In this document: piece by piece, positions 22,401 to 36,392 of the stretch
How positions within the stretch are numbered: position 1 is the first letter of the stretch
Layout of the letters: each line of letters opens with the position of its first letter
Origin: Triparma columacea
Taxonomy: Eukaryota > Sar > Bolidophyceae > Parmales > Triparmaceae
Assembly (NCBI GenBank): GCA_030267965.1
Contig: BRYA01000335.1
Location: 11,796-57,966, forward strand
DNA length: 46,171 nt
Reading direction: 5' to 3'
Made by a program: the position numbers and the translations under genes
The notes under the pieces: model-generated
What the model saw: only the letters and a program-made list of their open reading frames with translations
What the model was told of the DNA's origin: nothing
Database searches by the model: none

Positions 22401-25400
22401 CACCTTCCTTACCGCCTCCGGAGAAGACGACAACGACGTTGAAGGACACGCCTCTCCTACCCCAGATGTGGTCCCAAATGACTCTTCCGACACCGAATCG
22501 ATTGGTTCTGAATCAATGCCCTCTTCACCTCGCAGCAACCAGTCCCCTCCCTCCGACATGAGCAAAATCCCCTCAGACCTCTCTCTCCTCGCTCTGCACT
22601 GTTTTGGAAAGCCGGTTCTACCTCCCCAGGACGTGGCAATGACGTCAGACTCGACCTCCCTGTACTTTGTAACGGTTGGCCCTCCGTCGTTGAGTGCCGA
22701 TAAAGTCTCCTTAACTGTCACCAAGACTGACGAGGACCTCAATGTCTCCACCACTCAGCCCCTTGAGTGTTCTTCCTTGAACCCTCTCTACCTTACTCGA
22801 GGATACTCTCTTTATACGAATGGGCACTTCCTTACCATAGGAGTTCCACTTACTACGATTGAGATGGTAGATGGGGAAAGCTACTCGAAACACAAGAAGG
22901 CTTGGAAGAAACAGACCCCAAATGAAGAGGAAGGGGCCCAAGTCAAATACTTCACCTTCAGTCTTAAGACTGGGATTGAGACTTCTGCGACAATAATTGG
23001 GTACCAAGGTTGCCCCACCACGGCACCGGGCGTCGCCCCGACGGTTCTCTCCTACGACCTAACCAACAACGTTATTCACGGGGCCTCTCTCGATGGCAAT
23101 ATTACGCGCTACAGGAACATGGGCCTTCAGCCCCGTCTCGATAACTCCCTCGATAAGCCATCAACACGACTCGCGCTTCACGCCGAGTCAACCTCGAACG
23201 AGACAGTCGCTGCAAGTATCCTGTGCCACCTAGACCGTCTGTCAGAGCCGTACTCGCCCTCTCTCCGCCCTCTTGCTGAGGAGGACGTCATAAACGAGGT
23301 GGAGGTCACGAGCAACTGCGACAAAGAAATGTGCTACTTCAAATTTCGGGGCTTCATGTTACCTATGAAGGGACACGGTTGGAACTTTGTAGTCATCGAC
23401 TATTCTTCGCCTAATAACGACTTCATCCCCACAGTAGTTTCAATCTCGTCAGGATTCCTCTGCGATAGAGTTGCAGATCTGATCGAGAAACTTCCTAAGG
23501 ACACCCTTGTCCTCGTTGCCTCTGCTGGTTACGTAACTGTAGGCGAGAAGATGTCTCCCAGATGCATAAAGTCTTTCGAATCGATCGGCGTCTCAAATAT
23601 TGAAAAGCTGAAATCTTCGGATTCGATCGCAGTAATTGGTGTCAAGGGAGCTCAGCCCAAAGATATCAAGCAGGCTGTTGCTCCGAAGCACCAGGGGCCT
23701 GTGACTATTAAGCGCATTCTCCCAACTCCTAGAATTCCTCTTTCTATCGATGCGACACGTTCGACCTTTAAAGAGGTGAGAAATTCAAAAACATTTAACA
23801 CCTTGACATAATAATTCTAAACCACCCGCATCTCGTCTCACGTCGCAGTTGATTTCTCTTCTTCTCCACCACTCTCATCATTTCACACACAAAAAAACTG
23901 ACCGAACGGATTTTGATTTGTCAACGTTTTCCATCCTTCTCTCTACCATGAAGATTCTGACTGCCAACCTCCACCAGCTTTTGACAAGAACAGACCCTGC
24001 TATTGCGGCGACCTTCTTAAAGATAAAGCAGACCGAGAGGCTCAAGGCGCTCCTACTGAAATGCTCCATTGACCCCCCAGCAGAGGCTCTCCTCGCAGCG
24101 GCCTGCCTGCGCTTGCTAAAGGTGTCGATGAATTTGTTCTGGCCTACGACGAAAGAGCGTTGCAAGCTGTTAATCAGTTACCTTCAAAAGTATGTGTCCG
24201 GTGATCTGCGTGGCTTTGAGCCGGAGCTTCTTCAAATCTTAATGGCGCAAATGTCCAAGGCAGAGAACATCACCGATCTCCTTCTCAAGTCGGACGAGTC
24301 CGAGAACGAGTCGGCGCCTGCCTTCTCCACTGCGATGCTTCTCGTTGACTCGCTCCTCTTGATCACCACAAATGAGTGGAAGCTCAGCTGCTCGAACCTT
24401 CTCTCAGATACCAAGACTACGTCTAAAGGAATTGGTGCCGCAGCTTTGAACATGTTAGCGACACTATCGAATCATCTCCTTTCCTTGACTTCTCTCGGCA
24501 TGGGCAAAGAGGCAGAGAAGAGCAGGGATAGGAGCAATGAAGTCAATGCTTCTGCCAATACTAATGCCAACAACGTGCTCGCTCCTCCTACGCCGAGTCC
24601 TCCTTCCCCTCGAAGATCCTCTTCGAACCTTCAACCGCCAATGCCTCCATCATCAGCAAGCAAACTTCTCAAGTCGTCTAAGAAGCACCCCTTTGCCGAT
24701 CTTTTCTATATGTGCAAGAAATTTGCGACCATGACGGAAACCATTTCCTCTCATGCCATTGAAACTCAAAGGAAGAGGGCGCCAGAGTCGCACTTTTTCG
24801 ATCTTGATATCGAACAGTTGGCTAAGGCCCCTCTCACCTCCCTGCTTCCAAACCTCATCTTCTCTGTCAATTATCTCGTCGAGGAGGTTGGTGAATCGTG
24901 GTTGAATTCCCTTCCTGAAATTGCCGAAATTTTCCTCCCTATGGTTTCATCAATCGCATCCCTCACGGCCATGATACCACCCTCTCGGATGAAGAGCACC
25001 TCCTCGGTCACTGAAATAATTTCCATGAGATCTCTTACTTTTGAGTCAAGGCACCCATACCTTCCCAACACGAGCGAGCTTACCCAGATTCGGATTCCTG
25101 GAGCTAAGATGATCACCATTGTGTTCGACGAGAAAACACGAACGGAGCAATCCTACGACTTCTGTAAAATATTCAAGGATAAGGACATGAAACATCAAAT
25201 CAGCCAGAAGCTTTCGGGCCGGGATGCGGACGCGAACTGGCCGGGCTTGAACGGCATGCCCCCCCTCGAGGTCGAAGGCGACAGCTGCTGGATCCAATTT
25301 GTCAGCGACGGCAGCAACGAAGACTGGGGTTGGATGTTGACTGCAACAGCAGAAGTAAAGACCAAAGGAGGGGGAAAGGAAAGTCACTGGCTTGCATCTC

Positions 25401-28400
25401 TAGACCAGCACGTATCGACTTGTGTCGCGTGCGTTTGCGAGAAGACCCTCGTAGGTACCCAATGGGACCCGATTGAAGACCAGTGTAGCAAATGGTTTGA
25501 GGACGAGATCTTTGGGGGAAATAGGGAAATGAGGAAGGCAAAGAAGGGAAAGAAGCAGCTAAACCCTGAGGGCGTCTTTCTGGCAGAACTGGTAGAAGTC
25601 AGCACGCCCGTGAAGGATGGTAACTTGGCGGAGCGACTCGTGTACAAGATGAAGCGTTTGGTCCCTGAGGACCAGGGCCTCGAGCAGAACATAAATAGAG
25701 CGGTGAATGCTACGATAGCGGCTCTTTTGTGGTCGAAGCATGCAGTTTCTGATGCAATGCGATTTAGCAAGGAAAAGGATTTGAGCCCTTCAGATGCTCT
25801 TCTCAAATCTTGGAAGCTCGGACAAAAGATGCGGCAGTTCTTCAAACTTAGTGACATGCGCGCTGCGCAAACAACCACTGCTCCTGCTCCTCCTACTTTA
25901 GTTCGTGGGGACAGTCTATACTCTGGAGCAGACGAGAAGGTAGTCAAGGCGGTTTCTATAAAGATTGTCGAGAAGGCTACGTACCTTATCTCCCTCCCTC
26001 CTCCAGCAATTGATCACAGTAGCGCCAAGAATAGGTTTCAGCAGGCTGCAAAGATAGCCCTCAGCAGGCAAACTTCTTTCAACACCGACCGCTGGAAGCG
26101 TGCTGTTGGAGAGCTGCAGGCCACGCACAAGCTGAGCAGGTTCATGGAGTGGAGGAGGATCGCAAACGAAAGAAGGGAGAAAAACAGGGGAAGCAGTGTA
26201 GCCGAGAGGATTCTTTTGTTCTTGCAGGAGGACATCGACATCGCGGCTCTTGTCAATGTCAAAGACAAGAGGAACGAGAGGGCGAGGATTCGCACTGTTA
26301 GTTTCAAGTTGCTTGAAGATTTGATCTCCAGAACAAGCATGATGAAGAGTAAATCCTTGGTTGTGAGCACCTTGAGAGCTCTATTCTTAACAAGGAGGGA
26401 CGATAAGGTCAAATCGAAGACTCACTACATGAATGGTGTCGAGGGGAGCAAGGCCGAGCTGAGGGAGAAACTGAAAGAGAACTGGTTCAGCGTTGTCAAC
26501 GTCATTGTCTCTCAGTTGGCGGAAATCAATAACACGCACCACAACGATGACGTTGACGTTGCTAGCTCAGACGAGTCCGAGGCTGGCGCTAGCAACGGGG
26601 AAGACGGACAGCCTCAACATGTTGATGTGCTTGATGATGAGCAAGGTAACGGCAGTGGGTCAGATGCTCTCAGCTCGGGAGGACTTGCAGAGAAGCTTGC
26701 TCTTTCCGCCGACAGGACGGAGCTCACTGTGTGCTGCCTGAAAGCAATTTCTATAGAATACGACTACACTGACCATGATGCCTTGACCAATACCTCTCTC
26801 CTTAAGGTTCTTAGGCCGCTGCTTTCGTCAAAACACGAGCGCATCAAAACAGTGGCGTGGGACGTTTTCGAGATTCTCCTGGCCAGGGGAGTTGGGATGG
26901 AAGGACAGCCTTTGGATGCCATAGAGACTTTGTCGAGTTGGACTACGAGGCTGCTCACCCTTCTGGAGGAACAGCTAGAGCATGCTGTTGATAGCGTCTT
27001 AGAGGACAAGAGTGCGGAGACGCCCCTTTCGGTATCCACATTAATAAAGGAGATGGAGGACGGAGATAAGGGGAAACCGGAGCAAGACACCATCGCTCAG
27101 GGGTCACAGGTGACGAATGAATCGCCCCCTACCATCATTTTCAACGACACTGTTAGTCTTGACCGCCGTTTCCCAGGAAAAGTTGCCCAGCACGTTCCGC
27201 TCACTACCCTCAACACTATATCCTTTTGGATCAACAGGAAGGCCACCGCATTCGACAGGGAAATGAAGAATTGCCTTGGCAAGGACTTTGTGAAAGAGGG
27301 GTTGAGAGTAATGCGTACCGAAGACCATCCCGCCCTTTCTAAAAAATTCAAGGATAGAACCGACGGCGACGGCAACGATGACGAATATGAGGGGGCTTCA
27401 AGCAGTAAGAAGAAAGAGAAGCGGCAAAAATTGCTTCTCGACATAGGAACTGTGACCGCTGTCCACGGAAACGGAGAGATCGAAATTCGATGGGATGACA
27501 ACAAAAAGATTGAGACTGTGAGGTTTGGGAAGTTCATTCAGCAGAAAGCCAAGAGTTCGAAGAGAGAGCGCGATGCAGACGAAAACGACATTAGCCGCGT
27601 TTCTGAGAGCGAAGATGTCGTCCTTGCTGGCAATGAAGAGGATGACGAGGCAGATTCATCGATTCGTGCTGTTGTTGTTGTTGAGGAGGAGGAGGAGGAG
27701 GTGGAGGAGGAAGCCGAAGAAGGGGAGGATGAAACGAGCGGGGATAACTTGGAGGAAAATCTGAGCACGCAATCGTCTCCTTCAAGACTATCTTTGGGAT
27801 CTAATCTACCCAAATTGAAACTTTCTCCAGGCAAGCCATTGAGCTCAAGGAAGGTTTATGACGTCAAGGTAGTAGACCCAGATTGTTCCGGACTTATATA
27901 TTACAAGGGAAGCCCCTCGATAGATGGCAATGGGACGGACAACGCTTGGAGAGTGTTGAAGATGCAGGTCAATCTTGACGGGACTCTCGGCTACCTGGCA
28001 AGCATGAGTAACAAGAATGAAAAGAGCGAACAGTGGCTTAGCGTAAATAGCAAGTCAAAGATTCCGCACTCGGAATGGGTTCACGTTGCAATTGTCTCTG
28101 ATGCGTCTTCATGCAATATGTACGTGAATGGTGTGAAGGAGGGCGAAGCAAATTTCCCTCAGAGCATGAAAAAGGAGGAAGCCGGAGAAGCGAGCAATTT
28201 GGTTATTATCGAGAGCAAGCATCCATATGGCGCGTACACCGACCAGAGCTGGGAAGTCAGTGTCGAGGGTGCCATCGGATACAAGGTGTCCTTCGACGAG
28301 GCAACAAGGACGGAAAAGACATTTGACTTCGTCAGATTCTTTGAAGACGAGAACAAGATGAATCAGATTGGAGAGGAAAAATACTGCGGAGGCATGGACG

Positions 28401-31400
28401 GGAGCGAAGGAAATTGGCCGGGGTTGGATGGAGTGGAGGAACTCACCATTGCGAAGGAGAAGTTTTTCGTGCAGTTTAAGAGTGACGGAAGCAATCATGA
28501 CTGGGGTTTCAAGTTTTATGCTGTGCCTATTTTCCCAGAGAAGATGAGCAAGGAAGAGGAAGATAAGTCGAATTTTGTCGAAGATGAGGCTGCCAATCAT
28601 GTCGACAAGGAAAGGGAAGATCCCAAGGAGGATCTCGTTGTCATCAAACCTCCCTCGGGAAATCAAGACACAACAGACGACCCAGCTAAGGACGAGGTCG
28701 CTGTGGGTGAGACTTTCAAGGTACCGAACCGCCCCCTTCCTAACAACCTTTCGCCCTTTTACCTTGGTAATTTACCAGCGGGCATTCTCCAGCGATCTCA
28801 AGGCCCCAAAGAAACGTCGAAGGGGAATTTGCTCACGCGATCGTGCGATGGATTTGTTTCGAGCATGAATATCTACGGGTCGGTCTTGGGACCCCTTGAC
28901 CTCCAGAATTTGCAAGAAACCAGACCTATGATCACTCCCGTCGTAACCTCCGAGAGTCTTTGCCTAGACGTCCTACTGATGGCTCTTCGTTGCGCTAGAG
29001 CGGGCGTCCTGAGTACGTCAGCTGCCCTTGTTACACCTTCGGTTCTCAAGGCACTGATGACGCTCTCTCGTCTAGGAGATCCAACCGTTCAAATTTCAAG
29101 TTACAGGGTTCTTAAGAATGTTATGCCCCTTGCGAGGACGGAAGTAGTTGACACTCAGAGTGCAACTTTGGGCGGCGGCGTCTTTGTCAGAGATATCATG
29201 AGTGACGTTGGTTGTTGCATGGATCCCTACATACACCTTCAAGACGATTCCAGTTCAGATTGTTTCGAGGGCGTCACGCAATGGAGCCGGCGCGAGAGGG
29301 AGTCAGTTTGCAGAGAACAAGTTAACCTTCTTAGGGCACTCATGGGCAACTCTGACTTTAGGGAGCAGATCATGGGAATTATGAGGGAGGCCATGGGCCG
29401 TTGGTCCGACGTTGAAAGTATGCTTCTGAATGCATATACACCACTCAAGGAAGGAGTTGCCGGCAGCACCTCCGACGTTCACCTGCTTCACCTGCTTCTT
29501 GCCAGCGTCGCGATTCTCGGTGGCAATTTGGTAGATAATGTAGTCGGGGTGGCTGGGCTTTGCAAAGTGGTCAAGAAAGCGGGCTCGACCCTCACGGAGT
29601 GCGTCGTCATTGCAGAGTCTACGCCGCCTGCCGACTCAATGAGCGAGGATAACAAGAAAGGTTGGGAAGGCTGCAGCCACTTTGGGGAGGCCGTTGTTGT
29701 CGCTTACGGTACAGGTGGCAGGGGCGAAATCGTTCCGGTGGGAAACGTTGTGGTGACAGAGGACGCCAAAACTGAGGGCATCGATGCGGTCAGAGAGGCC
29801 CTGGTTGAGGATAGTGAATCGAGATCTACCATCGTTCGGTTCTTCAAACAGCTCATAGAGACTGACGGAATGAATTGGGAGGGTTCTAGCCTCGACACCA
29901 TTGTCACTGAGAGCGAGGAGGAGGTGGTAGTCGAAAGCGAGCATCCCCACGGAGAGGACGTTTCCATGATAAAGTCTCTTAGCTTTCCAGGCGCCGAGAA
30001 GATCGTTGTTTCATTTGCTGAGGAGTGCAACCTGAAAGGATCTGACGACAAGTTGGTGATATGGAAGGATGAACAGAAGAGCAGCGAGTGGGGGAGATTC
30101 TGTGGAGGCGATAGCGCAAGTCCTTGGCCGGGAGTCGGCGGAACTCCTCCCCTCATTATCGGATCAGGAAGTTGCTACATTGAGTTCCGAACCAATTCTT
30201 CTGGGAGCTCGTGGGGGTTCAGGCTTACTGCTAAGGCTAAGGCAGTCTCGAAGGTGTTTCCTCCAAAGGCTTGCCCCCCAAGGGGCAAAGGGATGATATG
30301 CTACCTCAAGTCCCTAGGGAGTGTTGCATTGAACTCACTCCTGAGTGGCCAGGGCGAAGGAAGTACTTTCACCAACACGCTTTTTGCTCCTGGAGCAGGA
30401 GATAGTAGGGATGGCGGCGAAAGTGACAATGCCGCGAGCGGGTTGTGCAGGGCCTTAGTCAAGGAGAGCTTGCGGCGCAAGCCCGCATTGAGGAGCAACG
30501 TTGGCTCCGCAAAGATCTTAGTCTTGGAGAGCAGTCACCCATACTCCAACAACCACAACTCCGCGGATATGCACGTTTTCAAAAATGCCTCAAAGCTTAT
30601 CATTACATTCGACCCCGAGACGAGGACCGAGAACGGCGCCGATTACGTTGTCTTTTACAAGGATGAAGATCAGAAAGACATGTATGGCGAGAGATTCAGT
30701 GGAGGAAAGGATGGGGGGAGCAGTAACTGGCCTGGCTTGAATGGACGGCCTCCACTAGTGATCGAAGGAGATCGGTTCTGCCTTGTTTTCAAGACCGACG
30801 GTTCTGTTACAGATTGGGGCTGGAAGTTGAGGGTTAAGTGCGTTGTCGGCGATTTGAACTTCATCGATTGTTCCGTCAGAGAGGCTTGCCAAAATCTTTG
30901 CTACGCCGTTGGTGTCATGAGGGAGGGTCGAGGAGGGCAAAAGTGCGTTCCTAGGGAAGAAGTACAGGAATACCTGGAAAGTATGAGGTCGGCAACAGCT
31001 TCTGGCAATCTCTCCGGTCCTGTTGACGACACGTCTCAGGTAAATTCGAGGCAATCATCCTTTGAGAAAATTGAAACCTTGGGCGACATCGTATTCGACG
31101 AAGAGAAGAACGCCGGGGCTAGTATAATTAGTGCAGTCGGATATATCCTCGTTGTGGTAAATTCTGGCACACCTGTGTTGTTCGAGCCAGGGGATAATGG
31201 GGCAAATGCTAACCAGGGGGGGAGAGAGATCTGCACTGTCCAGAAGGGAACCAGAGTAAGGGTTTTGGAGGAGAGAGGTTATTGGGTGCGAGTCGCTCTC
31301 CTTAGTGCTGCGAATATTATTTCCACTCGTTTAGGAATTGAAGGCGAGAGACAGAGGGGCAATTCCACCTCGAGCCAGCACTCAGCCGACGGCAACAGTG

Positions 31401-34400
31401 AAGGAGTTGATACAGCTGGAGTCAACAGCGATGGGGTTAGAACTAATTATCTTGAAGCGGGCACTTCGAGTGACGAGTTTGAGAGCGTTGGTTGGATAAA
31501 GCGGCGTAGTGATGATAACCAGTTCCTGTGCTTTGAAGGTGAAGAGAACAGCTTTGGACAAGGGGGGAAATTTAGCTCTTCGGAAGAAACAGGCGAAACG
31601 GAGACGATCACACTCGAAATTGAAGACCTGAAGGGAGGAGGTTTCGGGATCGGCGAAGACGACACGGATGATAACGTGAAAAACAAGAATGACTCCAGCA
31701 AAGCCAAGTCCTCCCATCCGCTGTGGGAGGTGAGCGATAGCAGCGGAGCTCAAGGAGGACATGGTGACTCTTACGACGGGGCATTCGGGTACCTTGCGTG
31801 GGAAAATGTCGGGGCGCTGATCGACGGGCTTGAAAGCCTAACGTGGGCTCTGAGTTCTGCCATAAGCATTGGTATTAATCAGATGACCTTGACCAACCTG
31901 ATCCCTCAGCTTCGTCTTGACGGACAATGGGACATTGAGGAGGGCGACATTGAAAAGTTCCTTGGGATTGTATTCGAAAATCAGAAAGGAGAGTTCAACA
32001 AAAAGCCCCTGGAGGTCATCAAGGAGAAAATTCAGAGAATCGAAGTGAATGACGGCCAATCCTCGACGTTGATGCAGAACCTTTGCGTGGGTAGCTTGAA
32101 AGTCTTGGAAGATCACATTGCTCAAGCGTCGAGCGTCCCTAAGGTCTCCGCAATTAAAAAGAAGATTGGAACCGCCCATAATTACGACGACAACATGGAC
32201 AAGTATTGGCGCGTGAAAATTCCAGGTGCATTGAAGATGAAGATAACTTTTGATCCTCTCAGCAGTACGGAGACCGACTGCGACTACGTCAAGATATACC
32301 CTGGGGGGAACAGAAATGTTACCCCACTCGGGCCATTTCACGGGACTGACGCACGTAACAGCAACAAAAACTTTCCCGGGGTGAACAAGCCAGCTTTGTG
32401 GGTCGACGGCGACGACATTGAGGTCTACTTTCACTCGGACTCTAGTAACAATGATTGGGGGTTTGAGATGGATATCGTAGGGATCATGCCTCCCCTACCT
32501 ATCGCCGAGAAGGGCAAGGAAGATGGGGAAACAATGAGCCTCAGGGCTCGTAAAGTAAAGTCGAGGGTTCTGGATCGCAAGATAGACTTCGCGTCTTGGA
32601 TACTTGAGGCGGGAGGGGAGGTCGGAACTATTAGAAAGTGGCTGCGAAAAAGGAAGGTTTTGAGGCTCTTGAGGAAATCTCTCGATTTGGAGACGAAGGC
32701 TATCAGCAGGAGTAGTGGATGGAAAACCAGGATTTTCTCCTTGCTAGAAAGCTTGTTTACTCGAGCAGGGCCCGACGATACGTACCCGGAGGATGAGGAG
32801 GACAGGAAAGAAATTGTGTGGACAGTTTATTGGGTGATTCAGAAAACAACAGAAAATTTGAAATTCGCAGAGGACAAGATGAGCAGCTCGGGGATGTTCT
32901 GCAGCGAACTGCAGTCCATGGCGAGTTGCGCAAGTAGCGGACATAAGTACGTCGAGGGCTTCGAGGAGTGGAAGGGAGGGAGATTCAGGGTTGGTAAAGA
33001 TGGGAACAAGTGGCCACTTTGGCTCAAGGGCCTCAGGGAGTGCAGGGACGGGCTGCGCATGCTAGAGAGGAGGACGTTCCCTTCTTTCCTAGCCGTCAAA
33101 GAACTCCTTCCTCCCCTGACTAAGAATAAGGCCCTAGTTCTTGAGAGCGCGCACCCATTAGAGAAAAGAGAGGGGCTCTCGCTTGGGGGAGGGGACATTT
33201 TGGGCTTTGACTTTGCGGGCGCATCTCGAGTCTTGGTCACCTTCTCTAGCCAGACGAGAATGCCCTTGGATTCAACTCTCAAGGTAGTCAAGTACAAAAA
33301 CGAAAATAAAACTGAAGAGGAAACGGTGGCATCTTTGAAGGGTCTGCAGGGTGGAACGGAAGACGGGCTTCTACTTGGGGATCGGATTTGGGATGTGCAC
33401 GGTTTGGAGGACGCAGGGGACGATGAAGTTGAGTGGAGCCGCACTCCTTTAGCTGTTGGAGATTTGGTCGTTAGAGGAAGAGACTGGCGATGGGGCGCGG
33501 AGGGAGGAGGAGGAAAGGGAGAGGTAAAGAGACTGGGCAGTTGGGAGAAGCAGGATAAGAAGGGTGTTCACGTTGAGTGGGAGGATGGAAGTGTCGGCTA
33601 CTACAGATACGGAGTTAAGGGAGAAGGGCTGCACACCTACTTTGATTTGAAGAGGGTCGGTGTTGGAGACCTGAGTAGGAAGGCAATCGTTTTCGAAGGG
33701 TCTGCTGGGTACATTGACGTTCTTTATGGGGAAGAGAATGGTGGGGCGGAGAAACGGGGAGATAAGGAGAAAAAGGGCTGGACTAAAGTCACCAAGGGAG
33801 GGTTGGGAAAGAAGATAGGAACAATCCCGTACTGTCAGAAGACGGACTTTACGTCTGACTTTACAATCAGTGCGTGGTTTAAGTGCGTCGAGGGTGGAGG
33901 GGAATTGTTAGGCAGAAAGGCAATGGTGAAAGCGTTGGGGGAACTTTGCCAGTTCAAGGTTATCGTTCGAGGTGGCAATGGCGATAACCCGATGGACGTG
34001 CAGGTTATCATGGGAAATGCGGAAATGGCTGTTGGATTCGAGAAGACACTGACGTTTAATAATGTATATAACGGCATCGCGGGGAAGGGCGTGTGGTGCT
34101 TCTTTCTATTGAAGGTCCAGGGTCCAGAGGTTGAGGTAATCATCAACACGGGCCAAGGGTATGTCGGACAGTCACAAGTGTCGATGCATGGGAAGGGAAT
34201 CTTCAACGGCGAAAGGATTGGCGCCCCCTTTGACTCGGGGATTGACATCGGAGACGATTTTCAAGGTTTCGTTGCTGACGTGAGGGGATGGAATAGAAAC
34301 CTTGAGATTGGCGAGCTTTTGAACGTCATGCGGGGAAACGACGTTACTGGCCAAATCTTTCGGTATAACCTAGAGGGGGGAGACTGGCGAAACGCGGTAG

Positions 34401-36392
34401 AAGATGCTGGGCAACCTGGTGGCTTAGTTGGAGCTTTTGGCACTGAGGTTGTGGAGGGCGAGGAGTTTAACTGGGGGCAAAATACGGGGGGGGGGGAGAA
34501 AGATACTTCTTGGTGGGGTTGGAAGGCGGAGGTGAAGCCCGTGTACTGCCTGGGCACTCCCCTTGCCGATGGGCTCAAGGACGCGTTCGAAAAAGATACC
34601 GTCTCTGCAGCTATTTTAGGCCACGATTATGCTCTTGTCAAGTACGCCAACGCAGTGAGCGTCACCAAAAACATCAAGACTGAGGAGATACTGAGGACAA
34701 GGTGGGAGGACATTAGCCCGCTGATGGAAGATTTGACGAGAAGTGTTATGCTCAGAGAGCTCTGTCAGATGGATGCCAAGATCATGGTGGAGGGGAAGAA
34801 CGTGAAGGTTGTGCAGTGGCGTTGGAAGATGGTCCAGACTGTGAACAAGCTACTGAACAACTGTTTGGGCTTGGTAGATTTGTCCAAGTACGAAAAGGTT
34901 GGGACGCTGGCTTATGAAATCAGCAAGATGAGAAGGCTGATTTTCAGGTGAGTATGGACGGAAAGCAGTTTATAGTTCTTCCTTCCCAAGGGTTTTATCT
35001 CACATCCACTAATAAACAATCGCAGAGGTCTTAAAATACCCTGGTGGGAGAATGCGCTATCAGCCACCGCAAACCCCACGGAAAGCATGTTTGAGGTCAA
35101 AATAAGTAGAAGCAGGGCGACGAAGCACATTAGGAACGGGCTTTGCGACGTCGGCGGTAGGTGGAGCTGCTTCGGACAGGGCTTCAGGCAGATCCACAGG
35201 CTACACCCGATGAAACTCAGGGGCAACGGGCAGCTGTACAACACGACCTTCATGGGGGAGCGAGCACATGACGCGGGCGGGCCGTACAGGGAGACATTCT
35301 GTGAATACGCGACTGAATTGATGAGCGCAGCCACGCCTCTCTTCATCCTCGCCCCAAACGGCAGGCACGCGGTGGGGATGAATAGGGATGCATGGGTCCC
35401 CAATCCCAGCTCTTATCGGGTTGCGGGCCTAATTGCTGCGGAAATGTACGAGTTCGTGGGGAAGATTTTCGGCATTGTTGTTAGGAGCAAGGACTATTTG
35501 AACTTGACCTTGCCCAGTATCGTATGGAAGAAGATTTGCGGGGAAGCGATCGATTTGGGTGATTTGGAAGCGATCGACATTAGGTGAGTTGGAGTTAGGC
35601 CGATGTGATGATTTGCACCCTGTATCGCTGAATGTCGCTCCAACGCATAAATCACTTACCCCATTGCAACGTCGCAGCTTTGTGAAGAGTATGGACAGCA
35701 TTAGAAATATTGCCAAGGAAGGTGTGACAGCGGAGACTTTCGAACACATAATATTTGAGTCGTTTGAGACCCTTGGAAGCGACGACAGAAAGGTGGAGCT
35801 GGTTAAAGGGGGATCGGAGAGGGACGTCACCTTTGAGAACAGGGGTGAGTTCTGCGACCTCGCCACCGAATTCAGGCTGGGCGAGTTCGACAGGATGCTT
35901 GATAGTATTGTGCGGGGGTTCAGCACTGTCGTGCCTCAGAGGCAGCTCTGCCTCTTCACATGGGAGGAGACAGAGCAGATGGTCGTGGGAAGCCCCACGA
36001 TCGACATTGCACTGCTCAAGTCCGCGACGGAGTACTCCGGGTGTAGCGCTGAGGACAAGCACGTGAAATTCTTTTGGCAGACGCTGAGGGAGTTCACAGA
36101 CGAGGAGAAGACAGCGTTCTTGAGGTTCACTTGGAGCAGGACGAGGCTGCCACTGAACAAGGAACAGTTCCCTCAGAGGTTCAAGCTCCAGAGCTGTGGG
36201 CTGAGCCCTCCGGACGCCTACTACCCCATCGCTCACACGTGTTTCTTCAGCCTTGAGCTGCCAAGGTACAGCAGCTTGGAGATTTGCAAGGAGAAACTGA
36301 GATACGCAGTTTTCAATTGCCAGGCCATAGACGGAGATGATACCGACGTGGGGATAGCGGCGGCGGAGATGGGATGGGAGGACGACGATTGA
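19439..36392 (+). CDS. Giant HECT-type E3 ubiquitin ligase with CUB-like domains
   Basis: Predicted 5467 residues from seven exons: 19439-19861, 19984-20517, 20619-21035, 21118-23775, 23849-34947, 35026-35583 and 35678-36392. All are in phase, and all six donors are GTGAG. The N-terminus MGQSIS fits N-myristoylation. Around residues 1195-1305 an ILEI/PANDER-like segment is seen (LPKDTLVLVASAGYVTV ... IAVIGVKGA). Five CUB-like domains follow near 1738-1848, 2795-2905, 3370-3477, 3568-3677 and 4115-4225; four begin S-x-HP(Y/H) and all five carry an FPG/WPG motif and end with a DWGW-like motif. A sixth, decayed start lies near 4438. LamG/ConA-like segments lie at about 2690-2780 and 4675-4845, and a MIB/HERC2 domain (LVVRGRDWRWG ... 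GSVGYYRYG) at 4545-4617. The HECT domain occupies about 5046-5455 with catalytic Cys5418 in IAHTCFFSLELPRYSS. The closest animal architecture recalled is HECTD4. Substrates are unknown. Confidence 0.9.
21326..21620 (+). repeat. RGG-like then Asp/Glu-Ser low-complexity segment in HECT ligase
   Basis: Coding low-complexity DNA in exon 4. An Arg/Gly-rich stretch (about 21326-21420) is followed by a Ser/Asp/Glu-rich and then nearly pure GAG/GAC/GAT run encoding more than thirty acidic residues. It separates the N-terminal region from the ILEI-like part and is likely disordered. Confidence 0.8.
23849..34947 (+). other. Single 11.1-kb coding exon of the HECT ligase
   Basis: An uninterrupted frame of 11,099 nt carries residues 1345-5043, including all five CUB-like domains. 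It is flanked by a 73-nt intron before and a 78-nt intron after, both with standard signals (CGTCGCAG acceptor; GTGAGT donor). All other coding exons in the window are under 3 kb. Confidence 0.92.

Noticed and set aside
31838..32434. 198-codon minus-strand frame inside the HECT ligase
   Set aside because: It is antisense to a CUB-like domain in a well-supported 11-kb exon.
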